Assembly (NCBI GenBank): GCA_012845835.1
Contig: JABAKD010000017.1
Coordinates: forward strand, 1,168,001 to 1,232,000
Length of the DNA stretch: 64,000 nucleotides
Direction of reading: 5' to 3'
Source of the DNA: Undaria pinnatifida
Taxonomy: Eukaryota > Sar > Phaeophyceae > Laminariales > Alariaceae
Shown: positions 1 to 12,100 of the stretch, piece after piece
Layout of the letters: the number at the start of each line of letters is the position of its first letter
Numbering within the stretch: position 1 is the first letter of the stretch
The notes under the pieces: model-generated
Seen by the model: only the letters and a program-made list of their open reading frames with translations
Databases searched by the model: none
What the model was told of the DNA's origin: nothing
Made by a program: the position numbers and the translations under genes

Positions 1-142
1 TCAATCCGCAATGCAAAGATGATCTAAGCTGCGCCAAACCAACTGCCTAAACAATTTTCATCCGTGGGGTACAGAGCCACTCGTGCAAGTGGCCCAAACA
101 CACCAGTGAAAATAGGGGTACCCCCCCTACCGTAGCCTTGGT
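1..142. mobile_element. MITE-3, partial copy at window edge
   Basis: Contains 'tcaatccgcaatgca', 'gagccactcgtgcaagtggc' and the end 'accccccctaccgtagcctt', as in the better copies near 41388 and 62232. The left part is beyond the window. Confidence 0.5.
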
Positions 143-3100
143 CACTACTCAACGGTAAAAAGGTCAGAAACGAATACCAAACGAAAGAGGTAGTTAAGGT
201 ATTTGAGATACACCAGTTTTTGGGTACTTTTCTGTTCCAGAATGACGGGCCTCCTCAAGGTTCCCGAAATCGCCGGAACAATCTCATTCTTGTTCGATTG
301 TTCCGATAAATAAAAATGATGTATTACTTGAAAAAAACACACCCCGGCCGCGAGATATAGAAGAATTCGCCGAAACCCATCTTTGCACAAGCTCTGTGTG
401 TGATACTGTATATTTATACCTAGGTCATCGGGTTGCCATGTGTTGCAATTTCCTCAAACGTGTTTTTTTTATTAGGCGATGGAATAGACCTCTCCCTAAA
501 AAGTGAAAACGAAGGTTATACGGCTGGAGGGCTGTGTTGTTTAAGGACCAGTTTTGGCAGTGAACGGGTCGGGGTCACCCGGGGTTCTGTTTGTTGGCGG
601 TCTTACGCTTTGTGATGCTTTAACTTTGCGATATGAACCCGCAACGGAATGGCGAGCTAAGTTGCACCAAAAAAAACCCTGCTAACACCCTTTTTTTCCC
701 GTGGGGTAGAGAGTCACTCCTAGGACTGCCTCAACCTCCTCAGGAGGAGCGAGAATGGAGGTATATCATGACACCATCATAACAGCATCATAGCATCCCC
801 CCTGCTTGTACATGTCGTAACTTTGATCTGAGGAAGCCTCCGCGTAAAGAAAATATGGTAAGGCACCAGCATGCGTACTACTACTACTGTAAAATTTTTC
901 CAGTCGCAAGAAAACGAACCGGTTTTCACACTTTTTCAAAATGCTTTTACTTCGGTTTTTGGCGTGCCCACATACATCTCTATCACCGCAGTGCATGTAT
1001 ATGGTATCAACTTGGTATTAACTTCGTATTTAACTGTTTTACCAGTACCTGGCTTTGTTTGGAAGTTATAGGAACATTTCTACAAATGATTTCGCTTGGT
1101 TTCAGCATGGCCCCGCGTGCCTGCTACAAGTAAGGTCTCGGAAAATTGTGTGGGACTTCCGAGGTTTCTTTTCTGAGATACTGTATCTCTCATGCAGGGG
1201 GAGCCGCTTTTACCGCAATTCTGGATTTTTATATATGGGATAAAAGTATGAAAATCGGGGAATTTGGTTTGACCCTCGTGTGCTTCTAGTATTCTGAGAC
1301 GGAAAATATCAAAAACTGCCCAAAACACTACCTGGTACTTTAGATCGTAATCCTAACCCTAACCCTAACGCCGAACCCTTACCCAACCCTTACCCAACGC
1401 CGACATTACCCATAGAACTTTGAGCGGGAAAAAATCAGACAGCCTTTTATTTTGTTGAAAATTTGGTCGACCACATTAAAACCCATAGTCTATAGACTAA
1501 TTTTTTTTTTCCCGATTTCCATGCTTTATCCTAGATAACAATGAAGAGTCTCGTGAAGGCTACTACTGTACCTTGAGGATTTTATTTCGCATAGCGGTTT
1601 CAATGTTGACTTCCATCTCAGACCCCGGCAGGATGTACATGTTGATGATCTCTCGAAACGCCCCGAACTGGGTTTCCACCTCCGTGACGGCGGCGTTTTC
1701 GATATATCTGTCCAGCTGCCGCACACGAAAGCCAAGAGAGGTGTAATAAGAGTAGACTAAAGCGAATGAGCGAGGAGGATAAAAAAGGCAGTCGTGGCAG
1801 CATGGTAAGGTTGCGTTCAGCGGAGTTGTCCCTGATATACTTTTCCTAAAGGCTAACCGGCTACCCACCCGAGTGCGACCTAAACAGTGTGATTCAATGC
1901 CCGGATACCTCAGAGCACATACATGCCCTGACCAAGCTCTGATATACATACCCTTACCATATTGATCAAGCTGCCGCAGGCGAACATCAGTTGATGCGAG
2001 AGGTAAGGGGCACAAGTAGACGGAGACAGAACGAGAAATGACAAACGGAACGATTGGCCAGGGGGTGTATTGGTCCAGCTAAGCTGCCGTAGAGGAGGGT
2101 GCGGTAGACGAGGGGGGTAAGAATACTCGTAGGCGGAGAGGGATAAACAAAAGACAAGCGGAACCCTATTTTCGTTTTAATATCGGTTACCCTTTTGGCC
2201 GCAGACAAAAGCCGTGGACAAGAAAAGTAAGGGGGACGAGTTGGTGAGTGTGTTTGGTAGAGCAAACGCATACTCTGCGGGTTCTAGGTTGGTTCCCAAA
2301 AACACCCCTCGCATTATCTAGTCGTCTGTTGCGGACGAAAGCCAAAGGCAAGAGGGGCACGAGTAGGCGAGCGCCGGGGGGGGGGGGGGGGGTTAGACAT
2401 GGCAGACGCGGCAATACTACCACGGCGTGTTTAGCGGGGCATACGTGCCGTCTCGGTGTACTCGGGCATTCCTGCCCGCGGGTATGAGCTGAGCAGTCCG
2501 GTTTGATTCCCTGATACGAGTTATTTAGATTATTCCTTCCATTTTCCAGGATTTCACATCCTTGCGGTGGAGGTAGCAGCGCGGGGGGCACGGTTGCCGC
2601 TGAAAAAAGGGTAGCAACTACCCCTCTTGAGAAGCAAGTAATAGGTACTTCACCAACAACGTTACACTGTTATTCTTTCGCTGTTTAGCTGTAGCAGCCC
2701 TAGACGCTCGAACGTCCGCAGGTCCCCCTTTTGAGCCGCGAACGCAGTGGGAAAAACAACTGATAAACATGGATCCACCCCCCTACAGCAATGCATTATG
2801 ACGACAACAGCACTACTGTAACAGCAACGATGACAACAACAGCACTGCAGCAATGATGACAACAGCACTACGGCAATGATGGCAACAGCACTACAGCAAT
2901 GATGGCAACAGCACTCCAGCAATGATGGCAACAGCATTACGGCAACGATGACAACAGCACTAGTGTAAAACAGCGGAGCGGGCACTATTATTCCAAAAAT
3001 GCTACAGGGCGCTCTTCTTACCGCCTTGAGGAAGTCGTAGGATTCTGAACACAGATAGTTCTGCACGTGCTTCTCGAACGCGTGGTCCAGAGCCGGAAAA

Positions 3101-6100
3101 CTCATGATCACCTGCCAAAAGGCACAAGTAGTATCGATCAAGCGTGGATTTGTTGTGGGCAAAGGCCATGCGCTCAGACGTATTTTAAGACTAGATGGCT
3201 TTGTACTAGATAATGGTCCACACGCGCCACGGATTAGAACTGACCGAGTGTAAATCCGCGAAGCAAAAAAATCACCCCCTTTTTCCAATACGCACTCGCC
3301 TTCAAAGGCATGTAAAACCCCTTTTATATCATTTCCAGATACGTATCTAGATCTTAAGGGCGATTTGTAAGGCTCCCAGGGAGATGCCATAACACGTACG
3401 ATATACAACACATGCTACGTGTGGAAGCGCACCGTTAGTGTTTGCCTTCCGAGGCCCCTCCTCATTTGAGACGCGTGCTACGATATCTAGAGGTATATGG
3501 TATACCTATTTTTGGCTAAAACGCTTTAAGACTGATGATGGGGATCCGTACCCCACAAATCGTCGAAAACACTGTATGTACCCCTTTTTTGTTTTGCGTG
3601 ATTCTCGTTGTGTACCTAAGGCATATGGTTTTTTACATCCATCCGGTATAAATATAGCAGTTTTGCTTTTCTCCAAAAAAGTAGCAGCTTTTTTGGGCTA
3701 AGAAGGACGTATGTGTCGTGTCTTAACCTCTCCCAAAATGAGGAACCCCAGAAAAAAAACGATAGAGGTAGCACTTTTCGTGTGAAATGTTTTCTGAACG
3801 GCGGGGCTCCTTAACCCAAAATCGTCGGGAATACGACATTTTTTTGCATGATGAATATTGTTGCGTACCTAAGCCATGTGGGATTTTTCATCTGGGGTAC
3901 CAATTCATTACCAGGTAGCAGTTGTTTTGTTTTTCTCCAAAAAATTGCATTTTTTTTTCGGGTTAAGAAGGACGGGTGTGTCATGTCTTAGCCTCTCCCA
4001 AAGTGAGAAACCTCAGGAAAAAAACGATAGAGTTAGCACTTTTCGTGTGAAATGTTTTCTGAATAACGGGGCTCCTTAATATATTAACCCAAATTCGTCG
4101 GGAATACGCCATTTTCTTTTTATATATATATATATGATTCTCGTTGTATAGTCTATACGTAGGCCATATGGCATTTATTTTCCATCCGGTACGACGTACA
4201 TAGAACTTTTGATTTTCCCTTCGAAAAATAGCAGTGTTTTGGGTTAGTAAGAAGGGTTACGATGGGTTAAGAACGGCATGCCTTAACCTCCAAAAGTGAG
4301 GAACCTCAGAAAACAGCGCGGTGCACGTCTATCGTAGCAAGCCTCTTAATAAGGAGCTTTATACCCCTCTGCGAGCCAAAAAGTGCTCCAAGGCAAAAAA
4401 AGCTGAACTTGCAACCCGATAGCAACTAACTGGAGAAAACATCGCCGATAGCCATGGCTTAGGTATGCAATAAAAAAAGCACCTTCGCGCCAAGCAAAAA
4501 GAACGATATGCCATATATATTCCGAACATTTCGGGCTAATAAGGCGCTGCCGTGATCCAGGAAAGCACAGTAGTACCCGAAACGTGCTTCCTTTAAAGTA
4601 GCACGTGCCAGTCCCGCATTCGTTCCTACCATGCGTGGTAAACAATTCCGCGTTTACTTCACATCATCATCTGATGATGTCGTCTGCAGGGGAGGAACTC
4701 CGCCCCACCCTCCATGATGTGCGCTAACAACAACAACAGCAACAACAGGGCCTGGAAGTGAGGATAGTACTCCCCAGCTCATCAAGTACTTTTGGGTTTC
4801 GTAAATATATAGAATATATATGGTATGCATAAATTTTCGTCGTTCTTCGCACCACAAATCGTACCCGCCCACAACAGAGGTACGAGAAGTGTTCCCTCTC
4901 ACCCTTGAGTTGTGCCACTTTTCCTTCCATGCCAAGATCTGAGGCTCATCCACGACGACGACAACCTTTTTCTTCTTGCTGCCGAAGAAGTGAACAACCC
5001 CGTTGCTCCGTCGAGGCTCGATGAAAAATCTGACAAAAAAAAAATGGATGCAAGAACGAGGGGGGAGGGAGGACACGAAGCATGCAGAGCATCTTCTTTG
5101 TTGGCGTTCTTAAAATACCAGGTGTACGGTGAGGGGATCCGTCACTTGCTTTTCGTTTTTGTTTTGTCCGTGGCTCGGGGCTACTCGCGCGAGACTCAGT
5201 GTGGCCCTCCTGAACATTCCTTTTACGGTCTTAAGGTTTGGTGCTGTGACAGCTTTGGTTTGTGGGGTGAATCCGCAATGCAATGGCAGGCTGCGCTGCG
5301 CCAAGCAAATCGCCTATAATATAGAGTGCAATGGTAGGCTGCGTCAGCGAGGTTTAGATTCACTCGCACGACGAGTGGCTCGAGCCCGGGTTTGCAGTGA
5401 ACAAGGCGGTAGCATTCTCCTACCGCAGCAACGTTGCTAGTGTCTGCTGTCCGGCAACACAATGTGGGACATGAGCCCCAACGCCAATCACTCAAAAACA
5501 AAGATGTTTTAAGGGACGGCAAATTTAGCCCGTGACAGACGGCAATTTTCCACTGATTTTTCCTTGACTGGCGCCAAACTACTACTCCGTATTTTTTTTA
5601 ATATTATAGTAAGCTGTTAGTGTGGAACAATCGGTTTTGACACTCTTAGTTGCACCATGCGGTTTTCCGTGACTGGCCGTCTCTTGACATCTTGCAGAGC
5701 ACTCTCTTCAATGCATGCGTCAGCTGTGAGTTCGATGAATTTACGGTGCGATGCTCATCTTTGCAAGCTCCGTTCGATACATCGGCCGCGCTTTTTTGGT
5801 TAGATCTGCACTATACTTTCGAGGATATGTCACTCCCATAGACGTTGCGGCGGTGAACATCGACACAACTTATTGCCAATCGCTCAAGACTTCGCCGTCC
5901 GCGCGCGGACGTAATGTTGTAAGTAACATACGTTTAGATGCAATGGCTCCACGGTGGCCAGTAAGGCCGTCAGAGGTTTGTGTTGAGACCACCGGCCGGC
6001 GCAGGAGGCCGCATCCAATCCAATACCTACCGTACGTGATCCGCAAACGGAGATATATCACTCTACGAGGTATATCAATATTTATTTGCTCTTGACTATT

Positions 6101-9100
6101 CCCAGTATGTACAAGAAGAACACTAAGGGAAACAGTTAAAATATACTCTTGTCACAGTCATGATGCCGGGGGAGGGCACAGTACTCTTCGGGCGCAGCAA
6201 ATTAGTTATGCCAGACGGGGGCGGCCTGATTTCCCAGAGTACATTGGGGTGGTTTTTACCAGCCAAAAACAAATAAGATCACTGTCATATCCCGCTCCTA
6301 GCAGACCCGTTAACCCATTTTCCAGCTCCTATTTTTTTATTTTTAGCAGTATTCTATTAATAATCCAAGTGTTTTGTTCCCATGTTGGAGATGCGGGGCT
6401 AAAAGGGTCAGAGCCGAGGACATGCGGCCATGCATGCCCCTCGTTCTTCCATGCTCACGTTGAGAGGTCGGTAAGAAGGATCGCAAGCGTAAGCAGGAAG
6501 TTCATCGGCCGCGGCATCGCCAGGACCCCAAAATCGCTGAGGAATAGCGCGCTGTAGAATGGAACTGCTCACAGGTGTCGTGGGCGCATGTGCGAGGCAA
6601 GGCGGGGTCATGGGGGTCAGTTGTATTGTGCTGACATGTTGAACATGAGTTGAGCATGACGACGACGCGTGCTACGAAAGAGGTGCAACGCTTTTTTTCC
6701 TGAGGTTCCTCAGTTTTGGAGGTCAAGACATGTCCTTCTTAATCCTTTTTAACCCCTCTTAACCCAAGAACTGTTTTCTTGGAGAAAAGTAAAACTGCTA
6801 CCATACCGGATGAAAAACCTCCTGGCCTCTAGGTATACAACGATAATCATGCAAGTAGAAAGCGGCGTGTTTCCGACGATTGTATTAGTAGGTCAACCCT
6901 TTTGGAGCCCCCAAACCCCTCCCTATACTAAATCCAAGTAATTTTGTTCCCAAAAAGGGTTTCCAGTTGTAAAGGGGTTAAGGGCCCCCGTCATTCAGAA
7001 AACGTTTCAGCCAAAAAACGGTATACCGCGATCGTAGCACCCGTCCAACCGGACAACAAAAATTGTTTTGTTGTAGCAGCGCGCTATGAAACATACGGTT
7101 TTGAAACATCAACGGCGGAGGCAATGGTGGGGGGGGTTGCCCCCCTGTACCTGCTACCGAGCTTAAGCCATTCGCACGAATGACTCTGTACCTCACTGAG
7201 AAAAGTAAGGTAAGCCATTTTTTTGGCGCTGCACAGCTAACCATTCAATTGCAGATTGCTACTTGTACAGCAAAATCAAAAGAGCACGACCGCAAATAAA
7301 TGAACGGGGGGGAGGTCGACACCACACAGATTCATGCCCAAGCGTAAACCCACAGACAAAACAGAACCTTTAAGAACAGGATATAAATCAGGAATACAAG
7401 CGTGACGGTGCGCAATCGGCCGAACCGGCAAGCAAGCGAACGAGCAAGCGAGCGAGTGATGGTGCACGGTCGACGAGAAGCGTACAGCAGTGTTGAACCC
7501 CAACGCGTCACAGGCTACGATAGATTTACAGCAACAGTTTTCGTCTGAAATGTTTTCTGAATGACGGGGGCTTCTTAACCCCAAATCGTCGAAAATCGAC
7601 CATTTTTTTGGCATGATTTTTCTGAATGACGGGGGCTTCTTTACCCAAAATGGTCGAAAATCGACCATTTTTTTGGCATGATTTTTCTCGTTGTGTACCT
7701 AGGCCATGGGATACTTCATCCGGTATTGTAGCAGTTTAATTTTTCTCCAAATCCGGTTTTGGGTTAAGAAGGGCATGTCTTACGCTCTATCCCAAATCGA
7801 GGAACCTCAGAAACAAAAAAAAGGTGGTGCACCTCCATCGTAGCACGCGTCACGCGCGTAATTGCGGGGCGTCCGCGTAGCCCAAACTATCGAGCAAGGC
7901 TAAGCTAGGGGTGCCATACAGGGGATGTTACGACGGTGCTATGATGGTGCTATGATGATGTTATGATGATGTTATGATGATGTTATGATGGGTGTTATGA
8001 TGATGTTATGATGATATTATGATGATGTTATGATGATGTTACGGTGATGTTATGATGATGTTACGATAATGTTATGACGATGTTATGATGTTATGATGAT
8101 GTTATGATGATGTTATGATGATGTTATGATAGTGCTATGATGATGTTATGATGATGGTATCATACACCCCCCTTTTCACTACCAGCTTTGAGCCATTTTC
8201 GCACGAGCGACTCTGTACCTCACGGACAACAAGACTCTTCTAGTGGCGATTATTTTTTTATGCCGCGTAACCTACCCATCCATTGCGGGTTTATATAGAA
8301 AGCAGCAAACAGCGCGCACGCTGAAGGTCGCAAAAAGAACAGGGAGGTCACTCGCGGGAGTGGCCCTGATGAGTCCCTGCCAATTCCATAAGTGACCCCC
8401 ATGCCACAGCCTTATCGCAAGATGTACACAGTCGCCACTATGATAGACCGCGCGCTTCCGACTTTTCCTTTTTAATCGCGGTACATATTTCCCAGAACGA
8501 TTGTCCACTCACTCGCGGTGGCCACCCAGGAGAACACAGCAGAACGAACCTCCTTGGACATGTTGATGCTGTCCTGGACTTTTGCCAGCTCGACGAAAAG
8601 CTTGTACGACAACGCCGACAGCGACAGCGCGACAGGCCCGTAGAACCACCAGTCGGCGATAGCAATGCATGTCTCTGTAGGGTTCGGCCTGATTGGTGAA
8701 CACACGGCACAACAACCAGATGCACAACAACCAGATATACACGCCATGATCATCTCGAAACCTCCGCAGGCACACACAGCAAAATTCACTGAAAATGAAC
8801 CTGCGGTGCACACTTCCACCACCATGAAACGTTAATTTTCGCTGCAGAAATAATAGACCAGAACGATTCTGCAATAACACTCCCGAAAAACAGCGATCTA
8901 TTAAAACGTACGTTTTATGGGTGCTGCTCGACACGAGAAAGGATGTTCTGAAAAACGAATTCTTCATATATGTTGTTGTTTGCAAAGGACTATCGAACGA
9001 TGACTTACGTCGGGCATCGTATGTCAGGACATGCGACCGGGAGCTGGCTGCAAAACCGGCGATTTCGAGATATAAAAGTTGGGGGCGGGGGGAGGGGGGG

Positions 9101-12100
9101 AGTACTACCGTAGAACGATTCATCGCTCAAGAAAGCAAGAAAGGGGTTCGAAGGAAACTCCAGGGAGTTACGTCGTTGGCGCGGGCCATGCCAAAAATTC
9201 CATAGCAGACAAACGCTACGGCAGCGGGAATGGCCCCATTTTTCACTGCTAGGTTTGAGTCACTTGAACAAGTAAGTGACTCCCTTCCTCACGGACAAAA
9301 GAACTTCAGGCGATTGTTTGTATGACAGCGTACCTCGCCCTTCCGCTGCGGATCCATGTCGCCAAAGTAGTATTACACGGAATCTCAAGACCGGGAAGGA
9401 CCAGGGGGTCACTCGCGTGGGGGACTCAGAGCCAGCTCCACTCTAAGCAAACGCCCCAAAAGTGACCACCCTACCGAAACCGAGGTCAGCAGTGCTTGTG
9501 ACAGCGCAACGCAACCAAAACGTCAGTCTCTCGCACGAGGGGCATTGAGTCCTTTAAAACAAACTGTGACAACAGCGACAAAAATGCACGAGTGGAGTGC
9601 GCGGGACCCCCACATGTCGTGGAGGCATTAGAACGTGGACTAGAGCCAGACCGTCTGTAAACCTCGTGGAAAGGTAGGCATGGGGCAAAATACACCGAAC
9701 ATCTCGGCACATTCCGAACACCAGCCATTTTGACCCCTAGCGCGGGTTGGCTCAAACTGGTAGAAAAAATCGACGCAAATCTCGCCGCCACCGCACGCAG
9801 CACATTTCCATAGCCCACATCTCCTACCTGCACCATGGGAAATGCTGTGGTGTATGTATCGCGTGGTCTCACCCATACATGCTCGAAGAAACGAACTGGA
9901 GCATCACCGATGCCAGCAGCAGCATGACGAAAGCCCCGGACATGATCATGAGCACGTTGCGCCGCGACAGCAACGTCGAATATTTGGCTCTCCAGACTGC
10001 AGTGTTACATATCAATTTCATCGGGGTGGGTCGGGTCGAGTCGTCTCTGGTCAGCGGCAGAATCATGAGGCATTACGTCACGTTTCCGCTCGGGAATCAA
10101 GGCATCTCACGGCAGGTAGCGGCTGTACCTTTTCTTTGCGAAACGTTTCTGACAACGTTAATGTTACGGTTGGCCTTCTCAGGCGTGGAACCATCGGTTA
10201 GGGTGATATTTTTCCGAGTATACCAGGCATTAGTTTCGGGCTAGCGTAGTCTATGCTAGTAGCGAATGTTGGTCGGGTTGCGCGAACGAACGTCTTCTTC
10301 GAAGGGTCATGTTTCGGGTGAGGTATTGAGCTAGTCATTTAGGCAGGCCAGAACATTCTGCTGCACCCCCTGGCATGGAAGGACTCAGGTGGTTGGCTTG
10401 AAATCTGCGGGGTATCGCAAGTTGAAAAGGGGGGGGTGGGGGGGGTAGACTCTTGTAGAAATAAAACAAAAAGCATTCGCCACCGCACAAGTAACACCGA
10501 GCATCCCGAACCAGGTCTATAGTTTAGTCTAGACGGTTCCGGAATGAGCGCGATATGGTCTGGTCCGGTGATCTATTGTTTTGCAAGAAGCGCTGCCATC
10601 AAATTAAAAATGGCGATACCCCCCCTCCCCCCCCCCCCTCGCGCCCTGCTCCGTCTGGAAAGGGATGCGTGGTAAATAGTCAAATGGCTAAGACGAGCAA
10701 CAAATGAGAACGCCTCTCCTTGCGTGGTGTTGGTCTGGACTACATGGCGTTCATTCGCTGACCTTTGTCGTAGACGATGACCACTCTTAGTCCCCTGATC
10801 AAGTACGGCAGCGCGTACAACGGCATGAACAGGGCGTTCGAGTAGAGCATGAACACGCACGGCAGGATGAGCCCCTCCTGGCACGATGCGATTCGTACAT
10901 GGCGAGCGTGGGGCGAAGAGCACGTTTAAAAGCCGGCAGCAAGAGTGGCGACGCAAACAGCGGCTCGAATACGCCGTTTGAGTTCAGCATATGAACGCGC
11001 GCGGGAAGATCGCGTCCTTCCTGCCCTGTTGGCAAATGGCGGGTGGGCGGGTACGAACGGGATGCTTACACGGGTATTAGGATATCAGGTAGCACTTTTT
11101 TTTTTCTAGATGGCGAGGAGCGCTTCTTGACCGAAAACCTTAGGAACGTTGTAACGACAACCTTCAAACGTGTTCCTTGTTTTGCAATATATAGTTTTGG
11201 TATACCTAGGCGATGTCTTTGGTCATCACCAGCGGAAGAACTTTAGCTTTGATAAAAAAAATCAGCTGTTGGGTGAGGCATGGATGAGATAGGGAGCTGT
11301 TCAGGTGACGGGCCTGAAAAGAAGAACCCACACGCGTTCTATAATAGAGGTAGCACGTTTCGGCTGAAACGTTTTCTGAATGGACTGATTTTTCGATAAT
11401 CCCCCCCCCCAACCCCAGCGATTTTCATCAACGAACGTTTCATCATCATCATCATCATCATGGCTGCTCGACACGAGGAAGGGCTCTGATAAAAATAGTC
11501 TCCATATGATTTTTTTGTTTGCAAAGGACTATCGAACGGTGGCGTCGGGGTGGCAAGCGGGCACCGTATTTCAGGAGCTAGGGCCGGGAGCCGGTCTCAA
11601 AGCCGGCGATTTCATTAAAGAAAAGGGGGGAGGGACTACCGTAGAACGACTGAATGAGAGGGCTCCTCAACCCTCCTTTACCCGAAATGTTCGGAAATTG
11701 TTTTTTTTTTGCGCGACACGTTGAAATCGTTTTTTACCCCTAGTCCATTGAAGTGTTCATCGGGGAGCAATTTTAATTTTTTTCCAAGTTAGATTGCGGG
11801 TGAGATGTAGAGCTCTTCTTAAGCGACCACTCTGGGAAGGAAAAAGGTGCACCTCTAGCGTGGCAAGCGCGATGGCACAACGACGGAAAGAAGGCGGGTT
11901 TCAAGTATAGCATGAAGGCACACGGGAGTCGTCCTGCGGTAGCCCCCCCCCAACTATTATTGAACGAAATCGCCGGTTTTGAGACCAGCTCCCGGCCGTG
12001 TCGCCTGAGAATACGGTGCCCCTTGCCACCCCGACGTCATCGTTCGATAGCCCTTTGTAAACATGAAAATGTTTGAGGATGCTTTTTTCATAGCACCCTT

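Noticed and set aside
1345-1400. Chromosome end
   Set aside because: Only about three CCCTAA units, inside a gene intron, so an interstitial trace.
1563-2015. 150-codon frame on the minus strand
   Set aside because: Exon 9 with intron read-through; only 1572-1715 is supported.
2662-3411. 249-codon frame on the minus strand
   Set aside because: It covers gene A exon 8 plus intron and a minisatellite. Splice sites and the paralogue limit coding to 3022-3111.
9747-10244. 165-codon + strand frame
   Set aside because: Antisense shadow of gene A exon 4 and a REP-4 element.
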